A DNA stretch of 64,000 nt from Timema cristinae (Eukaryota > Arthropoda > Insecta > Phasmatodea > Timematidae): NCBI GenBank assembly GCA_039000515.1, contig JBCFYV010000495.1:18132-82131 (forward strand). The letters run 5' to 3'. Below are positions 1 through 14,100 of the stretch, one piece after another. Under the pieces are notes generated by a model. The model was not told the DNA's origin and ran no database searches. It was given only the letters and a program-made list of their open reading frames with translations. Position 1 is the stretch's first letter; each line of letters opens with the position of its first letter. Position numbers and translations under genes: made by a program.

Positions 1-2040
1 TAAAAACTTATTCATATTGAATAACGAAAAACTATTCCCATATAACACATTTATTAATTCAATCTCAAGGTCCATTTAGAAAAATGTCCAAATACTGTTA
101 ATTTGTCATAAAGTAAACTACCTTAATTTAAAGTAATTTAACTTAATATAGTATAATAGAAAAATAAATATATATTTTTAGCAAACACGTCTTATTAGAT
201 TTCCAGGTTATATGCATATGTACTACTGTAATACACTAATGAGATTAGGATGAGAATTTGAAATTAGATGAAATGTACCCGAATATTTCGAGGAGGAGTG
301 AAAAACAGTATTTGGAAAAAAATATCCTCAGTACACCTAAAACCGGATTCAAAAACCGATCATCAACTGACGTCAGCATTCTAGTATAACACGAAGTTAC
401 GCTTAGACAATGCTCCTACCAAAGCAGGTCTAACATTATTTATGATACGTGTAAAATAGTCCCCCAAAATTGATAAAAAAACCAATTTTTAAAACAAAGT
501 GTTAGATATATTTTAAAAAAATACAAATTTTGCTAAAATCATGAGTGATCCGTAGACTCAAAATAGTTTTTTTACGATAATAGTCAATTAAAAACCCTAA
601 AATACAAAACCACTAAATTAGTTTTTTTAAATTATTCAGTTTGTTCTCTAAAGCCCAGTTTGGTAGTCAAACTACCCTTAAACGAACTTTACCTCCATCA
701 ACCCAAATACACTATAACAGTGTTATATAGATTTCAAAAAACGCTCCCTAATATATATTTTAAACACAAATATTTAAATAAATATTATAAAAATTTGTTT
801 TATTAAAAAAAATCGCTCGTCAAAAAATACCCTTAATTTTATGACCAATAAAAATACAAATAAATTCCAATAAAATCTAAATATCAAGTTTTGAACAAAA
901 TCCAATCAATTCTCAAAAGATCGGATATTGTATTTATAAATCTAATGCATGTATTTAATAAACGTGTTTCAAACAAAACAATAGATTTGTAAAATTAGTA
1001 CGTACTTAATCTCTGATCACTCTGGTTAAAAGAATGTTTTAATGTTCATTATTATTAAGTTACCTCACACATTACGGCAGTGTGTGGGAGATCAATCCGA
1101 CAGCTAATGCCGAATGACTGCAAGCGTGGCCAGTAGAGTGAGCGGAAAAGAGGGGTGAGCCATGAATACCATAAGAGTCAATAAACTGCGAGATTTAGTA
1201 ACAATCCATAAACACATACTTTCGTATTTCTTGATGACCATGATAAGGTCATTTTTATAAGCTCGCAACAATCGAATTGGGGTAAAGGGTTTACAAAATA
1301 TCGATTATTAATATCGGTATGGGTCAAATGGGCAATCAGGCCCATATATAAACAAATTTCTTAAAAATAGTAGCATAACAAATAACTTAGAAATATAATA
1401 AAATAATAATTAAATCCTAAAGTCCAAATTATAACTGTTTGTATTTGAAATTACTCTGCCACAAACTCAATATCAGTACATGTATATGATATCGGTTTTG
1501 TATAACCATCAATGAATGAATATTTCAATTGTGAACTCGAATCTTGATGGCACGTACAGTCATCGATCTCACATTCATAGAGTCCATATTTAATTTAAGA
1601 TATTAACATAGATTTACTACGCCATACAAATGTTAGCGAACCAACTTATCATCGCAACCATGAAGCGCTGCAAGATGAGAGTAAACCTAGACAGTGAGAG
1701 TGGCTATGTTTGGCACGAGGCAAAAGACAAACATTGCAGGCGTTCCCTCCACGAACAATCAACGTGGGTCAGATAAAGACAGCTTGGCAGAAGATTATTT
1801 ATTGAAAACATTGTTTTAAAGCCACTACTAAATGTTACCGCTTTGTCGAAATAACTATTATTATCTTAGTAAAACTATCTTATAAATAAATTCTATTTGT
1901 AAACGTTCAAAAAAGTTTTTTTCCCCTAAGGATTACTGTAAAATTAAAATTCACTTTTTCATAGCTATATTTATCTGGTTTGCAAATCGATTTTAAAATA
2001 AAAATGTTATGTATCTACTAAAATTTCCAAACATTTCTAA
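1..2040. other. AT-rich host DNA, no gene seen
   Basis: Clean-looking AT-rich sequence. Apart from the SINE B copy at 225-430 there is no open frame over 60 codons and no recognised motif. A GC-richer patch at 1,070-1,170 has no identifiable content. Confidence 0.6.
225..430 (-). mobile_element. SINE family B, diverged copy
   Basis: AATGAGATTAGGATGAGAAT, TGTACCCGAATATTTCGAGG, CCTCAGTACACCTAAAACCG and GTTACGCTTAGACAATGCTC follow the family B order. Confidence 0.65.
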
Positions 2041-5000
2041 AAAGTGTTTGAAGTGTGGGGGCTGAAAAATTGGGTTAATTAAAACTTATAAAGATTGGTT
2101 TTTAAAGTGTAAAAAAAGGGAGAGGGAAAACGTGCCGAAGATTTCGCGTGAAAACCGCCGGCCATTCAAAACCTTACTTGCCGATAACGCGAAAAATTAT
2201 TTTTGCCGGAACTAATAAAGGTACTACAACGTTGAATTTTGTGATTGTAGGGTTTAAAAAATTACACATCCACGTTGATTTAGAAAAAAAATGGTTTGAT
2301 AAAATTATTGATAAAAATTTGTTTACCGATATTAAATAATATCTCTCCCCAAGGCACATCTGAATATTTTAAGTAGGCCTAAACATTTTTTTTTGGGAAA
2401 ACTTCTAAGAATTTTAAACCCTTTATAAAAACTTTACAGTATCCTCTAGTGCATTTTTCCCTTACATTTTTAAATTTTTTATAAATTCGGCGCAAAAAAT
2501 TTTACAAAACTCATTCTTTTCCTAACTTTTCCACAAATAAGTGTCCCCGCAAAACCCAAATTTCTTTAGTTGCCGCCTTTTTAAATTTGTCTACGAAAAG
2601 TTGGAAGGGGACCAACTTTTCCCCTTGAAAAGTAAAACTTGCATGTTAGTAGCTTGCTTGTCTGTTTACACGATGCAATCTTTGCCGCAAGCCAAATTAA
2701 GGGTACTTGCATTAGTCAACTATTACCTTTCAACGAGCCTTAAGTCAGCAACCACATTTTTTTCGCCCAAGTTCACCAAAATAATTTAAAAAGAAAAGGG
2801 CTGTTTTTTCGAACTTTTGTTTAAAAAAGTATTTTTTGTAACAAAATTTACCCCAAATTTTCCACAAAAAAAAAAACATGGGTTATTTTCATAAGTTTGT
2901 TTTTTAAAAAAATGTACAATCCTTAGATAAAAAAAAATTTAAAAAAAAAGTTTGCTGTGGGAGTTTTTTACTGCCAAAAGTGACAGCAGCTCAACATGGA
3001 CTTCCATTTATCCCATTTATCATATGGTTTGGCAAATTGTACATGAGAGTAGAAATTTTGGGAGCCTTTGCTACTGTCAGCTACCACCAAAAGCTGTATA
3101 GCCATAGTTAAAACACTTAAAGTTGATGGTTACTATTTTTATAGATAGAAAAAAAAAAAAAATTAATCCAAATATATTAAAAAAAATTAACGTTGACCGC
3201 AAAAAGCAAAGTATTTTTTATAAAATTTTTTTTTTTTCTAGCAAATTTTTTTTTAAATTTCTTTAGGACCGAGACTAAAAAGTTTGTACGAATGAAACAG
3301 CTCTTAGATTCAAAGAAAAAACTTTAAAATGGAAAGAGTGAACTGTTATCATTCAAGCTTCCTAGTCTCGGCTGTTAGTGTCCTTGTGCTTGGGGGATAA
3401 TCAACTATTTCCCAAAGTCCATAGAAAAATGAAAATTTTAAAAAAAAACCCCACGAGCTAAATAGGTATAAATAAACTAAAAATCATTTCTGGCAGGAAG
3501 GACCATTTGAAAATAAAACTTTCTTAAAGTAAATATTGAATTTCTTTTTTAAAAAAATTTCATAGATGGTGGGGGTTGTATTGAAAAGTTTAAGTTGCAG
3601 ATCACATACTTTACATATAATAAAATGAAAAATGGTTTTTTTTTTTTTTTTTTTTTTTTATACTCGAAGGGCTGAAGGTCGGTATTTCACAAACGTTGTG
3701 AAAAAACATTGTTAACTAATTTGGGGGAAATTTTTTTAAAGAACCTTTTTATATGTGTATTTATAAATTTGGCTAAAAAATTAGGGGGAAAAACGAAATT
3801 AATAAAAAACCAGTTTAAAACCCCTTTTTGGGTTTTTGAAATTTAAAAAATCACGAAGTGTATACACAAAAAAAGAAAAGAGGGTTTAAATTTTAGTGAT
3901 TGTACAAATATATTGTTAAATTTTTTTAAATTAAATTTAAACAAAAAAATGTTTGTTTTAAAGTAAACTGAGTATGCTAGTCAGAAGTCGGGAAAAAAAA
4001 AATTCTAACCACTGATATCTTATTCATCGCTGTAGGCTTTGTATTAGTTGAGAAAAAGGGATTTTAACAACAAAAATAATATATAGGGTTTAATCATTTC
4101 ACATCTTAGTGTCCGGGTTTTGGGGTTTTACGTGGAGGGAGGTTGAGCTTCCCCCCAAAACCCCCCCCCCCCCTTATCTGTACGGCTGTGTCCCCGGGGC
4201 TTCTATCGGCTTACTGTGGAGTGATGAAAGGTAGTTAGGGAATCAGAAAGTGCGGTACTGACAAAAAGAACTTCTCTCAGTTAAGAGTGTAGGGCTGAAG
4301 ATAGATCCACATTCAAAAAATTCTAAAAAGAAAAAAAATTTCAAATGACACGCTCTATGTCGTGACTGGGTTTTGGTTTTCGAAAACTGACAACCCGCCC
4401 GTTCATTGCCTGTCTACGTGTGTGCAAATAAACTTAATACACCATCAAGTCAAAAAGACATCAAATAAACGATTAACCTCAAAAGTAAACCAAAAATCCA
4501 AACCTAATATAGGGATATTTAAATGCTTTTCAGTAAGAACCCAAAGTAAGGGAAAACATTTTATAAAACACAAACACGCCTTTTTTCTGCCGATCATTTA
4601 ACATTATAAATATTAATCAAATTTGGGATTGATACTACCAATATCTATCAAAAGTGGCACTACAATAGATTTCTTAACGTAAGAATATTTTGAAAGAATT
4701 TTTTTTAAAATTTTTTTTAAAAGTCCAAAAAAACTACTCTTCCTAACGTGTTCTTAAATTTTAAAATTGTAGTAGGGAAAGGTTTTTTGTTTTGTAAATA
4801 TTGGTCTAAACACAGTGTAAAAACTGTTCAAATGCATACTAAGCTGGTATGTTCCATTGAATGGCTAGGGCCAGTTCCATTACGTTGGAGCGTTGATTTG
4901 GACGGATGTGACGTCCTCTCATACAAAAAAATGTACTGCTGAAAACACAATCAACGGGCAATAAACAAACATTTCCTATGTTTATATCATTTCCTTTTTC

Positions 5001-5519
5001 TCTGCAACGTTAAGTTGTAGGACATTTATAAGTTTAAATTGTTAATTAGTGAATCAGACAAATTCCCCGGCGTATGGGCGGGGAAAGAAAAAATGGGAAA
5101 AAACGCCAAAAGATAGGAAATGGGGAGTTTAAATCCCGGTCGAGTATATTGAGGGGGGTTTTTCCCCCTAAAGGGTTTTTTATACTATTCCCTCCATGAA
5201 AATGCGGATAACACTTGCTTTAAATTAAATATTCCTCATTCCTAGCTCATTAGCAAAATTAGTACATATACTAAAGCCCTAAACAGGTGTTAAGACAAGG
5301 TGTTAAAAATAAAAGGGGAAAACCAGTCCCAGAGCCCCCGGGCCCCAAAAACTAGGTGGGAAACCTTTTCCCCCACGTAAATTGCAACCAAGCATTCCGA
5401 GTCCAACCCCCTTTTAGACCACGCGGCCCTTATATATTGTTTTACGGTTTGGGTTTTAAAAAAAAACTGCCCATAAAAAAATTTGGGCCCACCCTTGGCG
5501 AAAAAACCCAATTATTTTT
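2041..5519. other. Low-quality host DNA, no supportable gene
   Basis: Homopolymer-rich sequence. The short open frames (2,148-2,339, 2,541-2,789, 4,362-4,601, 4,748-4,942) have no domain or family resemblance. Long T/A runs at 3,635-3,660 and C run near 4,160. TCCCGGTCGAGTATATTGAG and the following ~140 bp (5,135-5,270) resemble 18,990-19,115, another interspersed repeat. Confidence 0.6.
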
Positions 5520-5695
5520 AATTATCACCGCGTCTTACTACCCTTTTCGGGTTATACGCCCTTACGCTAATGTGTAGTGGAAAAGGTGTTTGTGACATGA
5601 AATAAAGGGACCAAACATTTAAAAACGTGGAATCCGAACCAGGGGTGGAGCCTGGCATTCCCCACATTAAACAAACTTACAATTGTTTTTAAAAA
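5520..5695 (-). mobile_element. SINE family A, 3' part
   Basis: ATTATCACCGCGTCTTACTA, GGGTTATACGCCCTTACGCT, GTGGAATCCGAACCAGG and GGCATTCCCCACATT match the tail half of family A. The tRNA head is missing. Confidence 0.8.
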
Positions 5696-5780
5696 TATCC
5701 GCATTAGTGGCACGCGGACTAAGGTGTCAATATCATCTGGTCTGACTTAATGGTGACAGGCTTTCGTGTTCGAATCACGG
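5695..5780 (+). repeat. tRNA-like sequence, probable SINE head
   Basis: GTGGCACGCGGACTAAGGTG resembles an A box, and TTCGTGTTCGAATCACGG contains a B box ~45 nt later, as in class II tRNA-derived SINE heads. No clean acceptor stem is visible. Confidence 0.35.
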
Positions 5781-8084
5781 TGAATTACTAAAAAGGTGTT
5801 TTCCCCTCTCAATCCACGCAAATAAAGGAGAATTCCTCAGAAATTTTACTTTCATTTAAACACCGCCCGTTAGTGCAAATGTTTGGATACCAAAAGATCC
5901 AAAGCACCAAAAAAAAAGTTTTTTTTTGTATCCTTTAAAAGGGGACATGAAAATTCAACATCCATAGGGTTTCGAAACAAAAATCAATGCGATTTTTAAA
6001 GGGGATATCAAATCAATTTTGTCAAGGGGGGGAAACCCAGCTAAGATTTTAAAACCCTTTTGATTTACGCAATGGCTGAGGGTGTTGGGCAAGGGGTGGG
6101 GGTGCTGGAAGCATATTTACTTAAGTGAGTTTTTTTTTATCAATGACTCGACGTAAGTTATGCCACCGATTACACCCATACAATTCTATTATTTTTAAAA
6201 AATTTCCTATTAATATCGATGAACCCTATTCCACTCATTATACAGGGGGTCTCAATATTAAGCAGCCAAACTTTGATAAGGGGGGTAAAGGGATGGGAAA
6301 ATAGCTCAAAATTTCCTTAGAGATAAGCTTTTTTTCGCTTCCTTTTCGAGCAAACTGCCAAATGTAAATACAAACACGTTTAAATTTTTCCCTAGTAATT
6401 TTAAAAAAACAAAAAAAATATTTTCACCTTGGTATAAAGGATGTACAGCAAAAATTAGCCCTCAGGATGAATCTTCATTTGTTCTGATCTTTTTTCTTAG
6501 TTTGGAAAAGGGAAACAGGTTGAAACATCCTTTTAGTATGTGAAACTTAAAAAAAACCGACGGGTTCCCCATTTGGCTAAAAGCCCTGAAAAGTTTTTTA
6601 AAGGGAATTTAAAATAAAAAATTGCTTCCAAAATATTTGCCCCATTAAGTTTCCTTTCGGTTGAAATTTTTAAAATCAACAAAACGCAGACTAAGTTAAG
6701 AGTTCAAAAGCTACAACAAAGGATAGCGCAAGCGTGCGAAGAAAAAGACAGATGGGCCTTTTTCGTTTTAGGCCCCGCAATGCCTGTCTCCGGGTCATTT
6801 TGGGGAAAAAAAAAATAAAATATTTTATTTTATACAGTTTTTTTTTTTTTTAATTTTTCTCGAAAATGAACAAAAACGGGCTAAGCTCTAAAGCACATTG
6901 AGTTAGTTCTAGATCCCTTAATACATCCCCAAAGTAAGGTTTTTTTTAAACCGTAACACCTTGAAAAATCGATAAATTTCTGAATAAAACCCCCCTCCCC
7001 CTTGCAGGGGGGGGTGGGGGGGTTAAAGGGGAAAAACAGTGATTTAGATGAGACGTTGCACTCTCCGAAAAACCTGTGGGGGCAAATTTAAAAAAGCTAC
7101 AAGTTTTACAATAACAAAAAAATTTTACTTTTAGCTTGTAAGAAATTAGAAAAAATTTTGTTTCATAAAGCTGCATGTAAACTCTTTTATTTAAAAAATG
7201 ATTATTACAATTTACAAGTGATTGAGAAAATTTGTGGTTTCGTTCATAAACAAATTGTATCGAACAAGACCTTTTAAATTAAAAGTTTTTTTTAACATAG
7301 CACACAATTGCAATTTAAAAGGGCCCAAAAATTTTACTAATTAGTCCAGTATTTTACTTTAATTAAAAAATCACAATTTTAAAAAATTATTTAAAGTGAA
7401 ATATTATATTTTACAAATTTTTGATAAGATAATGATGTAAACACGGTGATTATGAGGTTAGGAAATTGGCCCCTTTTAACGGCAGGAAGTTTTAAAGAAA
7501 ATTTAAAAACTATTACAAAAATAATATTTTCAGTACCCACCTCACCACATAAGCAAATCTGTCAATAACGTGGGTTGGGTTTGGTTTAAAGTTAAATAAT
7601 TGTGGAGTTTAATTTAATGGAACAGTTAGAATGATGTAGGCTAGGTGAACACGTTTACTTAAAAAATTTTCCCCGCCCAAACATTCAACAGTCCACTTGC
7701 CCGACCTAGTCTTGAAAGTTTTTTTGGGGGAAGGGGGAATTTTCCTCTGTGTGATACAGGGACTCCGCACCCCCAAAAGTTCTTCAAGACTGGGCCCAGA
7801 AAAACCAACCCCTAAAACCGACATTCCTGTCCTTTTTCCCCCCGACAAAGGGCCAAAAAATCAGGGTTTTTTATATCCAAACAAAAAATACCCCCCATTC
7901 CCCCCCTTTAATTTTTTTCAAAAATAGTTTTTTTTTTAAATAACATAATACCTTTTAACCAACAAACCCCAAATATTTTTTTTGCACTGACGCTTTTTTT
8001 TTAAAATTTTGCACCGGTCTTCTACCCGTTTTTGGGGTTTTAAAAAATTTAAAATACAATTACCTAATGTATTGGGGAAATTTG
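5781..8084. other. Low-quality host DNA, nothing recognisable
   Basis: No repeat or coding match seen. Open frames at 6,946-7,176 (-) and 7,609-7,927 are proline/glycine/homopolymer translations. Confidence 0.6.
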
Positions 8085-8230
8085 GGGAAAGGGTTTAATT
8101 TAGAGGAAGTGAACCCCATTTGCGTGGAAGGGGGAGTGGAAAACCAGTTCACCTGGGCCGAATTCGAACCTCGATCTCCCCGTCCTCGGCAGTCAACACG
8201 ACCAAAGCGTTAGAAAACTAAAAACACCAA
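8085..8230 (-). mobile_element. SINE family B, partial copy
   Basis: TTTAGAGGAAGTGAACCCCA, TTTGCGTGGAAGGGGGAGTG, TTCGAACCTCGATCTCCCCG and AACACGACCAAAGCGTTAG match family B in order, with homopolymer errors. Confidence 0.65.
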
Positions 8231-8819
8231 CGGTCGCGTGACTGCTGTGCATGGAAAACCCCCGAAAGCATTTTGGATTAAGTCAGAAATTGTGCTCTTT
8301 TTGTAAGAAAAATAAGCCTAACTATTGCTGTACAACAAGGTACTGTTGGTTATAGACTGACCTTATTTTCCCAACAACCCTTTAATCCTGGGATGCCATG
8401 TAACGAAAATCTATTGGACTAAATGAAAATTTGGAAGGAAGTTTTGATCGGAAAAGGGAATTTGGGAACAAAAATTTTTTAAAAAACTATTATAAAAAGA
8501 ATAATTCAATCTTTTTTATCATTAAAATTAAAAAAATTGGGATCTTTTTTTAAAACCTTTTTTTTTGTTTTTAAAAATTTTTTTCCAAAAATTTTTTTTT
8601 TTTATAGCCAAAATATTTTTTTTTAAAAAAGTAAAACCCCTTTAACTAAGTAAAAAAAAAAAAGGTTTATAAAATAAATATAAAATATAAAATATAAATA
8701 AAATTTAAAACCTTGTTCAAAAAGTGCGGGTTACCTTTAAAATGGGGGCGATCATTACAATAAAATCAAAACCACCTCACTTATTCATCAAAACAATTGG
8801 GAGTATGAAGTAAAACACT

Positions 8820-9115
8820 AATTATTATTATTATTATTTTTAAACACCCTCCTTACTCCCCCATTCGTGTTGTACGCACTTACCTAATGTGTAATGGTAG
8901 GGTGTTTGGGTGAAAAAAAAAGAAGGACCACAGTTTAACGTGGAACCCCGAAACGGGGGAGGCCGGCATTCCCCCCCCATTCACAAGATGTCTTGTCAAA
9001 AGGGAAAAAGGGAAAGGGTTTGGTAATCAGAAAAATCTGTCCCGGGAAACCGAGGATTAAAACCCCGGCCGCCAGCATAGAATTTCTGAAAACCTTTAAC
9101 CCCTAAAACCACCGG
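8820..9115 (-). mobile_element. SINE family A copy in low-quality sequence
   Basis: It begins with (ATT)n at 8,821-8,838 and continues GTACGCACTTACCTAATGTG, CATTCACAAGATGTCTTGTC, GGTTTGGTAATCAG and CCCCGGCCGCCAGCATAGAA, collinear with 56,973-57,262. Many runs of A, C and G are longer than in the clean copy. Confidence 0.85.
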
Positions 9116-9689
9116 GTCCCCAAATTTTTACTAAGTTGAGTTTGGGAAAAAAAAATAAATTTAAAACTAAAAAAAGTTGAATTTTCCCTCCTCTCATTAA
9201 ATTTTTTATTTCAAAAATTTAAATTAAAAACCCTCAAATAAGATTATTTATTTTCCTTCTTTTTTTTAGTAACTATATTTAAGTAAAACCCACCAAAAAC
9301 CCCATTTTTAAAATTTTTTTGAAAATTTTTAGTTACTGCAAAGGGGCCGTAATTTATAATTATCTTTGTAAATAAAAATAGCAAAATTTGGGTAAATGTT
9401 TTGTCGCTGCACCAACATTTACAAATCAAAATTAATTTACTTTTTATAAACTTTATAATCCCAATTTTAAAAACACCCAATTGAAACTTTTTAAATTGTA
9501 ATTTTAAGTTTTTAAAAAAAACCCCTTGGGTATACCCTGATTTTAATAGGAAGAACAGATCTGTGGGGTTAGGGTAGTTTACAAATTCTACTAAAAAAAA
9601 AAAATGAAATTTTAAATTTTTAATATAAAACGCAACATAAACAAAACACTGCCCAGTTTGATAAAGTTTTTAAATACCTATAAGATTGT

Positions 9690-11150
9690 AAAACAACCCC
9701 CTTCCCCCAAAACCCTGGACAAGGGCAGGTGAACACGTACAATAAGGTAAAGGGGAAATAAAAAAAAACAAAAAAAAGATTTAAAAGGCAGAAGAGCGTT
9801 AGGGACCCAAATTTTTTTGGATAGGCCTATACTTGGCCCTTTATTCAATCATCTCCCCCAAATGAACCCTTCTCAATCCCAAAACCACTTCTATCCCAAA
9901 GACTCAAAAGGAAACGGTACAGATTTCCCTTTTGTTTGATAAACCAAAAATTTAAACTTTGAACTTGTCGATTAAATTAAAGTTTTCGGGGTCTAATAAA
10001 TAATTATTTTATTTAGAATAGATTAACAATAATTAAAAAAATTAAAATTTTGACTATATATTATTTTTAAAAAACAGATGGGTTACAAAGAATTACATAA
10101 AAAAAAAAAAAGGTTTTTTCCCATAACAATACTGGGGGCCGCTGAATCCTAGAAACCTTATCCTAACAATTTACACCCCTTTACGAAACTTACAGCCCCT
10201 TAACAGGCCCAGCGGCAACCCGCATGCGCGCTTCATTTTTACAAAACTTGGCGTATTACTTAAATGCCAACCCAAAAAAAAGTAATATATTTAATAATTC
10301 TTACCCAAAAATTAATCCGGGCATTCGCCTTGTAAAGGTAATTTTAAAAAAATAAAAAATGCCCCTCATATTTTTAAACAATCACGGAAAACCCAAGCCG
10401 GAAGGGCAAAAACCCTACCCAAAATTTTTAACAAATTATATATAATTCCCGTCATTTTAATCTAGGGTACTTAGCCATTTTTACAAATTACAGAAAATGA
10501 CAGAGAAAGCCCGAAAGGAAATTTAGAAGCACTGGCCAAAAAGAAAATTTTACCTAAACCTATAGTCTTTTTAAAATATTCTTTAAATATTTTAAAAACA
10601 TTAAATTTTGAGTAGAAAGGGGCCCAAAAATTTTTTAAATTTTAAACCTTGGGAAAAACCCCCATCCCGTTATGTGTTTTCCCAAGACAGGGGGAAAAAC
10701 CCAAAAGTGCCGCTTAAGGAAAAGGGACATCAAAATTATAAGAAAATTTTTTTCTCTGGGGAGGGGGGAAACATAGGGAACCCCAAAAGAACATAGTAAA
10801 AAAATTTCACATGAAACACCCGGGTTTTGGGGGTAAAAAAAAAATGGTCTTTTGGAGAAAAACGCCGGAAAAATCACGTATCACAGCCCCTACCATTTCC
10901 CAGGGGGCAACGTGAGAAATGCCACCCCTCCCCACCCCCACACCCCCAAACGTTTTATCAGTTACCCTTTTTCCTGGGGCAGAACAATTTTACAGGGGCC
11001 CGGGATGTTTTTTTTTGATGAGACTTCACAAACGGAGACCGAGAAACGGGGCAGTTTTGGGGGGTCTTGTTATTTTCCCATCTTGGGTGGTTGTAGCCCT
11101 TTGGTTTATTTAACTCATATTTGCTTTTTGCTTTAACTTTTTTTTGGGAT
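9690..11150 (+). repeat. ~1.5-kb direct repeat, copy 1
   Basis: Collinear with 15,340-16,870. Anchors are CTGGACAAGGG, GAACCCTTCTCAA, TTGAACTTGTC, AGTGCCGCTTAAGG, ATCCCGTTATGTG, AACATAGTAAA and CACATGAAACA. The copies are ~5.65 kb apart. They differ by many homopolymer indels, so no coding frame can be trusted. LTRs of a retrotransposon, a tandem duplication or an assembly duplication are all possible; no clear TG...CA ends or pol-like sequence are seen between them. Confidence 0.75.
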
Positions 11151-14100
11151 TAAAAACAACTTTACAAATCTCGCCCCCTACAGGGGGGTTTAAAGATTTC
11201 CCTTTTGCTCCTTTTTTTTTTTTACATAACAGCTCGATCCCGGGTTGGGTTTCCTTCTTTACAGTGGGCCCCGGTTTTGTCTCACCCCCTCCCAAAAACA
11301 CCCTTAAAGGACGGGCACCCTGTCTGTGGCATGAGCGCTCCCATTTTCCTGGGCTTAAAACCCAGACCCCAAATTCCCAAAGCCTCCCCCAATGTAGGGG
11401 GGGGGAAAAGGGAGGTGCTCAACGGGGAGCGGAAGTCCTCTCAGAGATCACAAAAAAAACAAAAAACACAAGCATAAAAAAATGCCCTTGATTATACATT
11501 TTCAAGGGTTTCTATCCCCCGCCCGGCACAAATTTTGACTTATTTAAATCCAAAGTCTTTAAATTTTTTCACAGGGACAAGTTCCACAATAGCCCTGAGC
11601 ATTTTTTAAAACGTTTACGTACCACGGTTTTTGGCAAAACAATTTTCCCCTTTCTTATTTTTAAAAACAATTCCCTAAACAAAAAGATTTAAAATTAAAT
11701 TTTTTGAAAAATAATTTTAAAAACGGAATTCATTTGAATTCCTTCAGGGCGGGGGGGGGGTACCCATTCAGAAGTTTCCACAAAAAAGAAAAAGTTTAAA
11801 AACCCTAAAAAACTAAACCAAAACATCAAATTTACATGATAAAAAAAATTTACGGCACATGCTTCGAAGCAGGCAGATTTAACACAAATAATTAGGGAAC
11901 AAATTTAAAAAAAGGGGGTATTAACGGTAACTAAACCAAAATTTAACCAAATTTAAAACCTAAACTAGTAGGGGTTTTGATAGCCCCACAACGGGGCCAC
12001 CGGGTCACGACCCAGTGACTTCTTGATAAATTTTATTATGACGGCAACTTTTTAAGAGGGCAAAAAAATGGGCCTTCCCCAAAAGATCTCGTCCTCCTGG
12101 TCTTTCAACGAAAGTTTGACTGGGGAGAAACGATCGATCAGCCATGGGCCCACCCATTTTTCACAAAAATTTTCGCTGAGATTTTCCCTCAATAGCGGGG
12201 CGGGGGGGAACCCTCTCTGCGAGGAGTTTCCCTCCGCCCTTTAAAAGGAACGGGGATCCCCCTTTTGTTAAGTTTTGCTGCAAATTTTCTACGTTGAGCC
12301 TTTTTTTTAAAATTTTTCTAGCGCGAGGCGACACCTATCTGCGTGGGAAAAAACTTTCCATTCTCGTCAACAAAGGGGGGAAAGTCCCATAAAAGCAAAA
12401 AAGGGGGGGATTTAACTCTCTTCCTAAAAAAACAGAAGCTGGGGAGGAACTAATAGAATCGGATAGGGAGGGATTTAAAAGCCCAAATTTTTAAAAAACC
12501 CAAAATCCGAAACCCACCTATTCTAACCTGATGGGGGAACAAGTAGAGCAATAAATAAATTTCTGTTGAACCTTTTTAAAATTTGGGTTTGGGGGCCCGG
12601 GGATATGGGGTCGTAGTGATGTGCCTAAACCCCCATCCAAACACATATCTCCCAAATAGTGGGGGGACCTAAAACAAGGACCATTTTTCCCCTAACTATG
12701 GACGAGGGCTCCCAAAAATGTTTCCCAAATCCTTTTGCACAAAGCATTGAAAATTCGGGGGACGGGCCTTTTATATCCCTAGAGGGATTAGAAAAACAAA
12801 TTTTGAAAAAAAGCAATCAATAAATACCAAAATGCAGGGATTTCCCCAAATGGAGCGGGGATCGGGCCCAATATAGGGCCACAAAGACTTTTTTTACCCA
12901 AAGGGAAAAGAGCCACAAACGGGCCGGGAAGCAGCCCAATAAAGGGAGTTCCCGGTGGTTTTTGCCTTTTGGCAATCAAGCAAAAAGACTAACCCCCGGA
13001 CTTGACGTCACATACAGGGCCGGGGGCCCAAAAAAACTTTTGAGGGAAAATTTTTTGAACTGTCTTTAAAAAACCCCAGGGCCCCTTCCCCAAAAGCCCG
13101 AATTATGAAAATACTTTTTAAAAACATAACTCACCGCAAATGGAACAACACCTTTTTTCCCTTTTCCCCAACAAAGTAAAATTTAAAAAAAAAAACCCCA
13201 AACCCCAAAAAATTTCCCAAAAGAAACCCACCTTCTCTCCCTTCTCGAGCCGCTCTATAAATTTTCCCACAACCAGGGGATCTCGTTGGGGATCAAAAAT
13301 AGAGATTTAAAATTACTCAGGAAATTTTTTTATTTAACCCCAAGCGTTTACATTCATATCGGTTTAGGGAATTTTTAGGGGGGGGTGTCTTTTTAATTTA
13401 CGCGCGAAAAAGGCTCCGCAGGGGACATTGTTTTTTTTCCCAAATTTTGAAAAAGTGGGAAATTAAAAAGAAAATAACCGCCAAACCCACCTACCAATTT
13501 TCCCAAGTTGCTTGGGATGGGCCCCCCATCCAAGCAAGAGCCATATTATCAGTGTATAACTCGAACTCTCTTTTTTCGAGGGAGTCGGCAAAACGCTCAA
13601 ATCCCAAAAAAACAACTATACATTCTTTCCCCCATAAGTACTATTTTACTTCTGGAAAAAAAAAACCGTGAAACGTCCGGCGGCAAAAGCAACTTTGGGC
13701 CCAACACCTTCAGGGGATCTTTTGGGGGAAATACTGCGCCCGGGGGCTAAAAAGGATTCGTCCACATGGGAAACAAGAAAGGGCTTGAAAAAACTGGCAT
13801 CCTTTAAAGGCCCCCGGGGAGATAAGGGTTTTTCTTTGGGGGGGTTTTAAAGGGTAGATTTTGGGTTTTTTCCCCACACGAAGGGAGCTCCCTTTTTTTT
13901 GAGTGAATTAAGGGCCCCCGGGCTTGTCAAAAACATGGGGGAAAAAAAACAGAGTAATAGGCGCACAGCCGATAAATCTCATTACCCCTTTTTAAATTTT
14001 TGGGAGGGGGGGAATTTTACGATGGGCTTAAACCCTCCGGGGGCAATAAGTAAATTACCAAAAGAGATCACATAACCCAAGTATATCGAGGGTTTGGCCC

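Noticed and set aside
11144..11491. 115-codon frame between the 1.5-kb direct repeats, considered as gag/pol remnant
   Set aside because: No protease, zinc knuckle, reverse transcriptase or integrase motif; composition reflects inflated runs.
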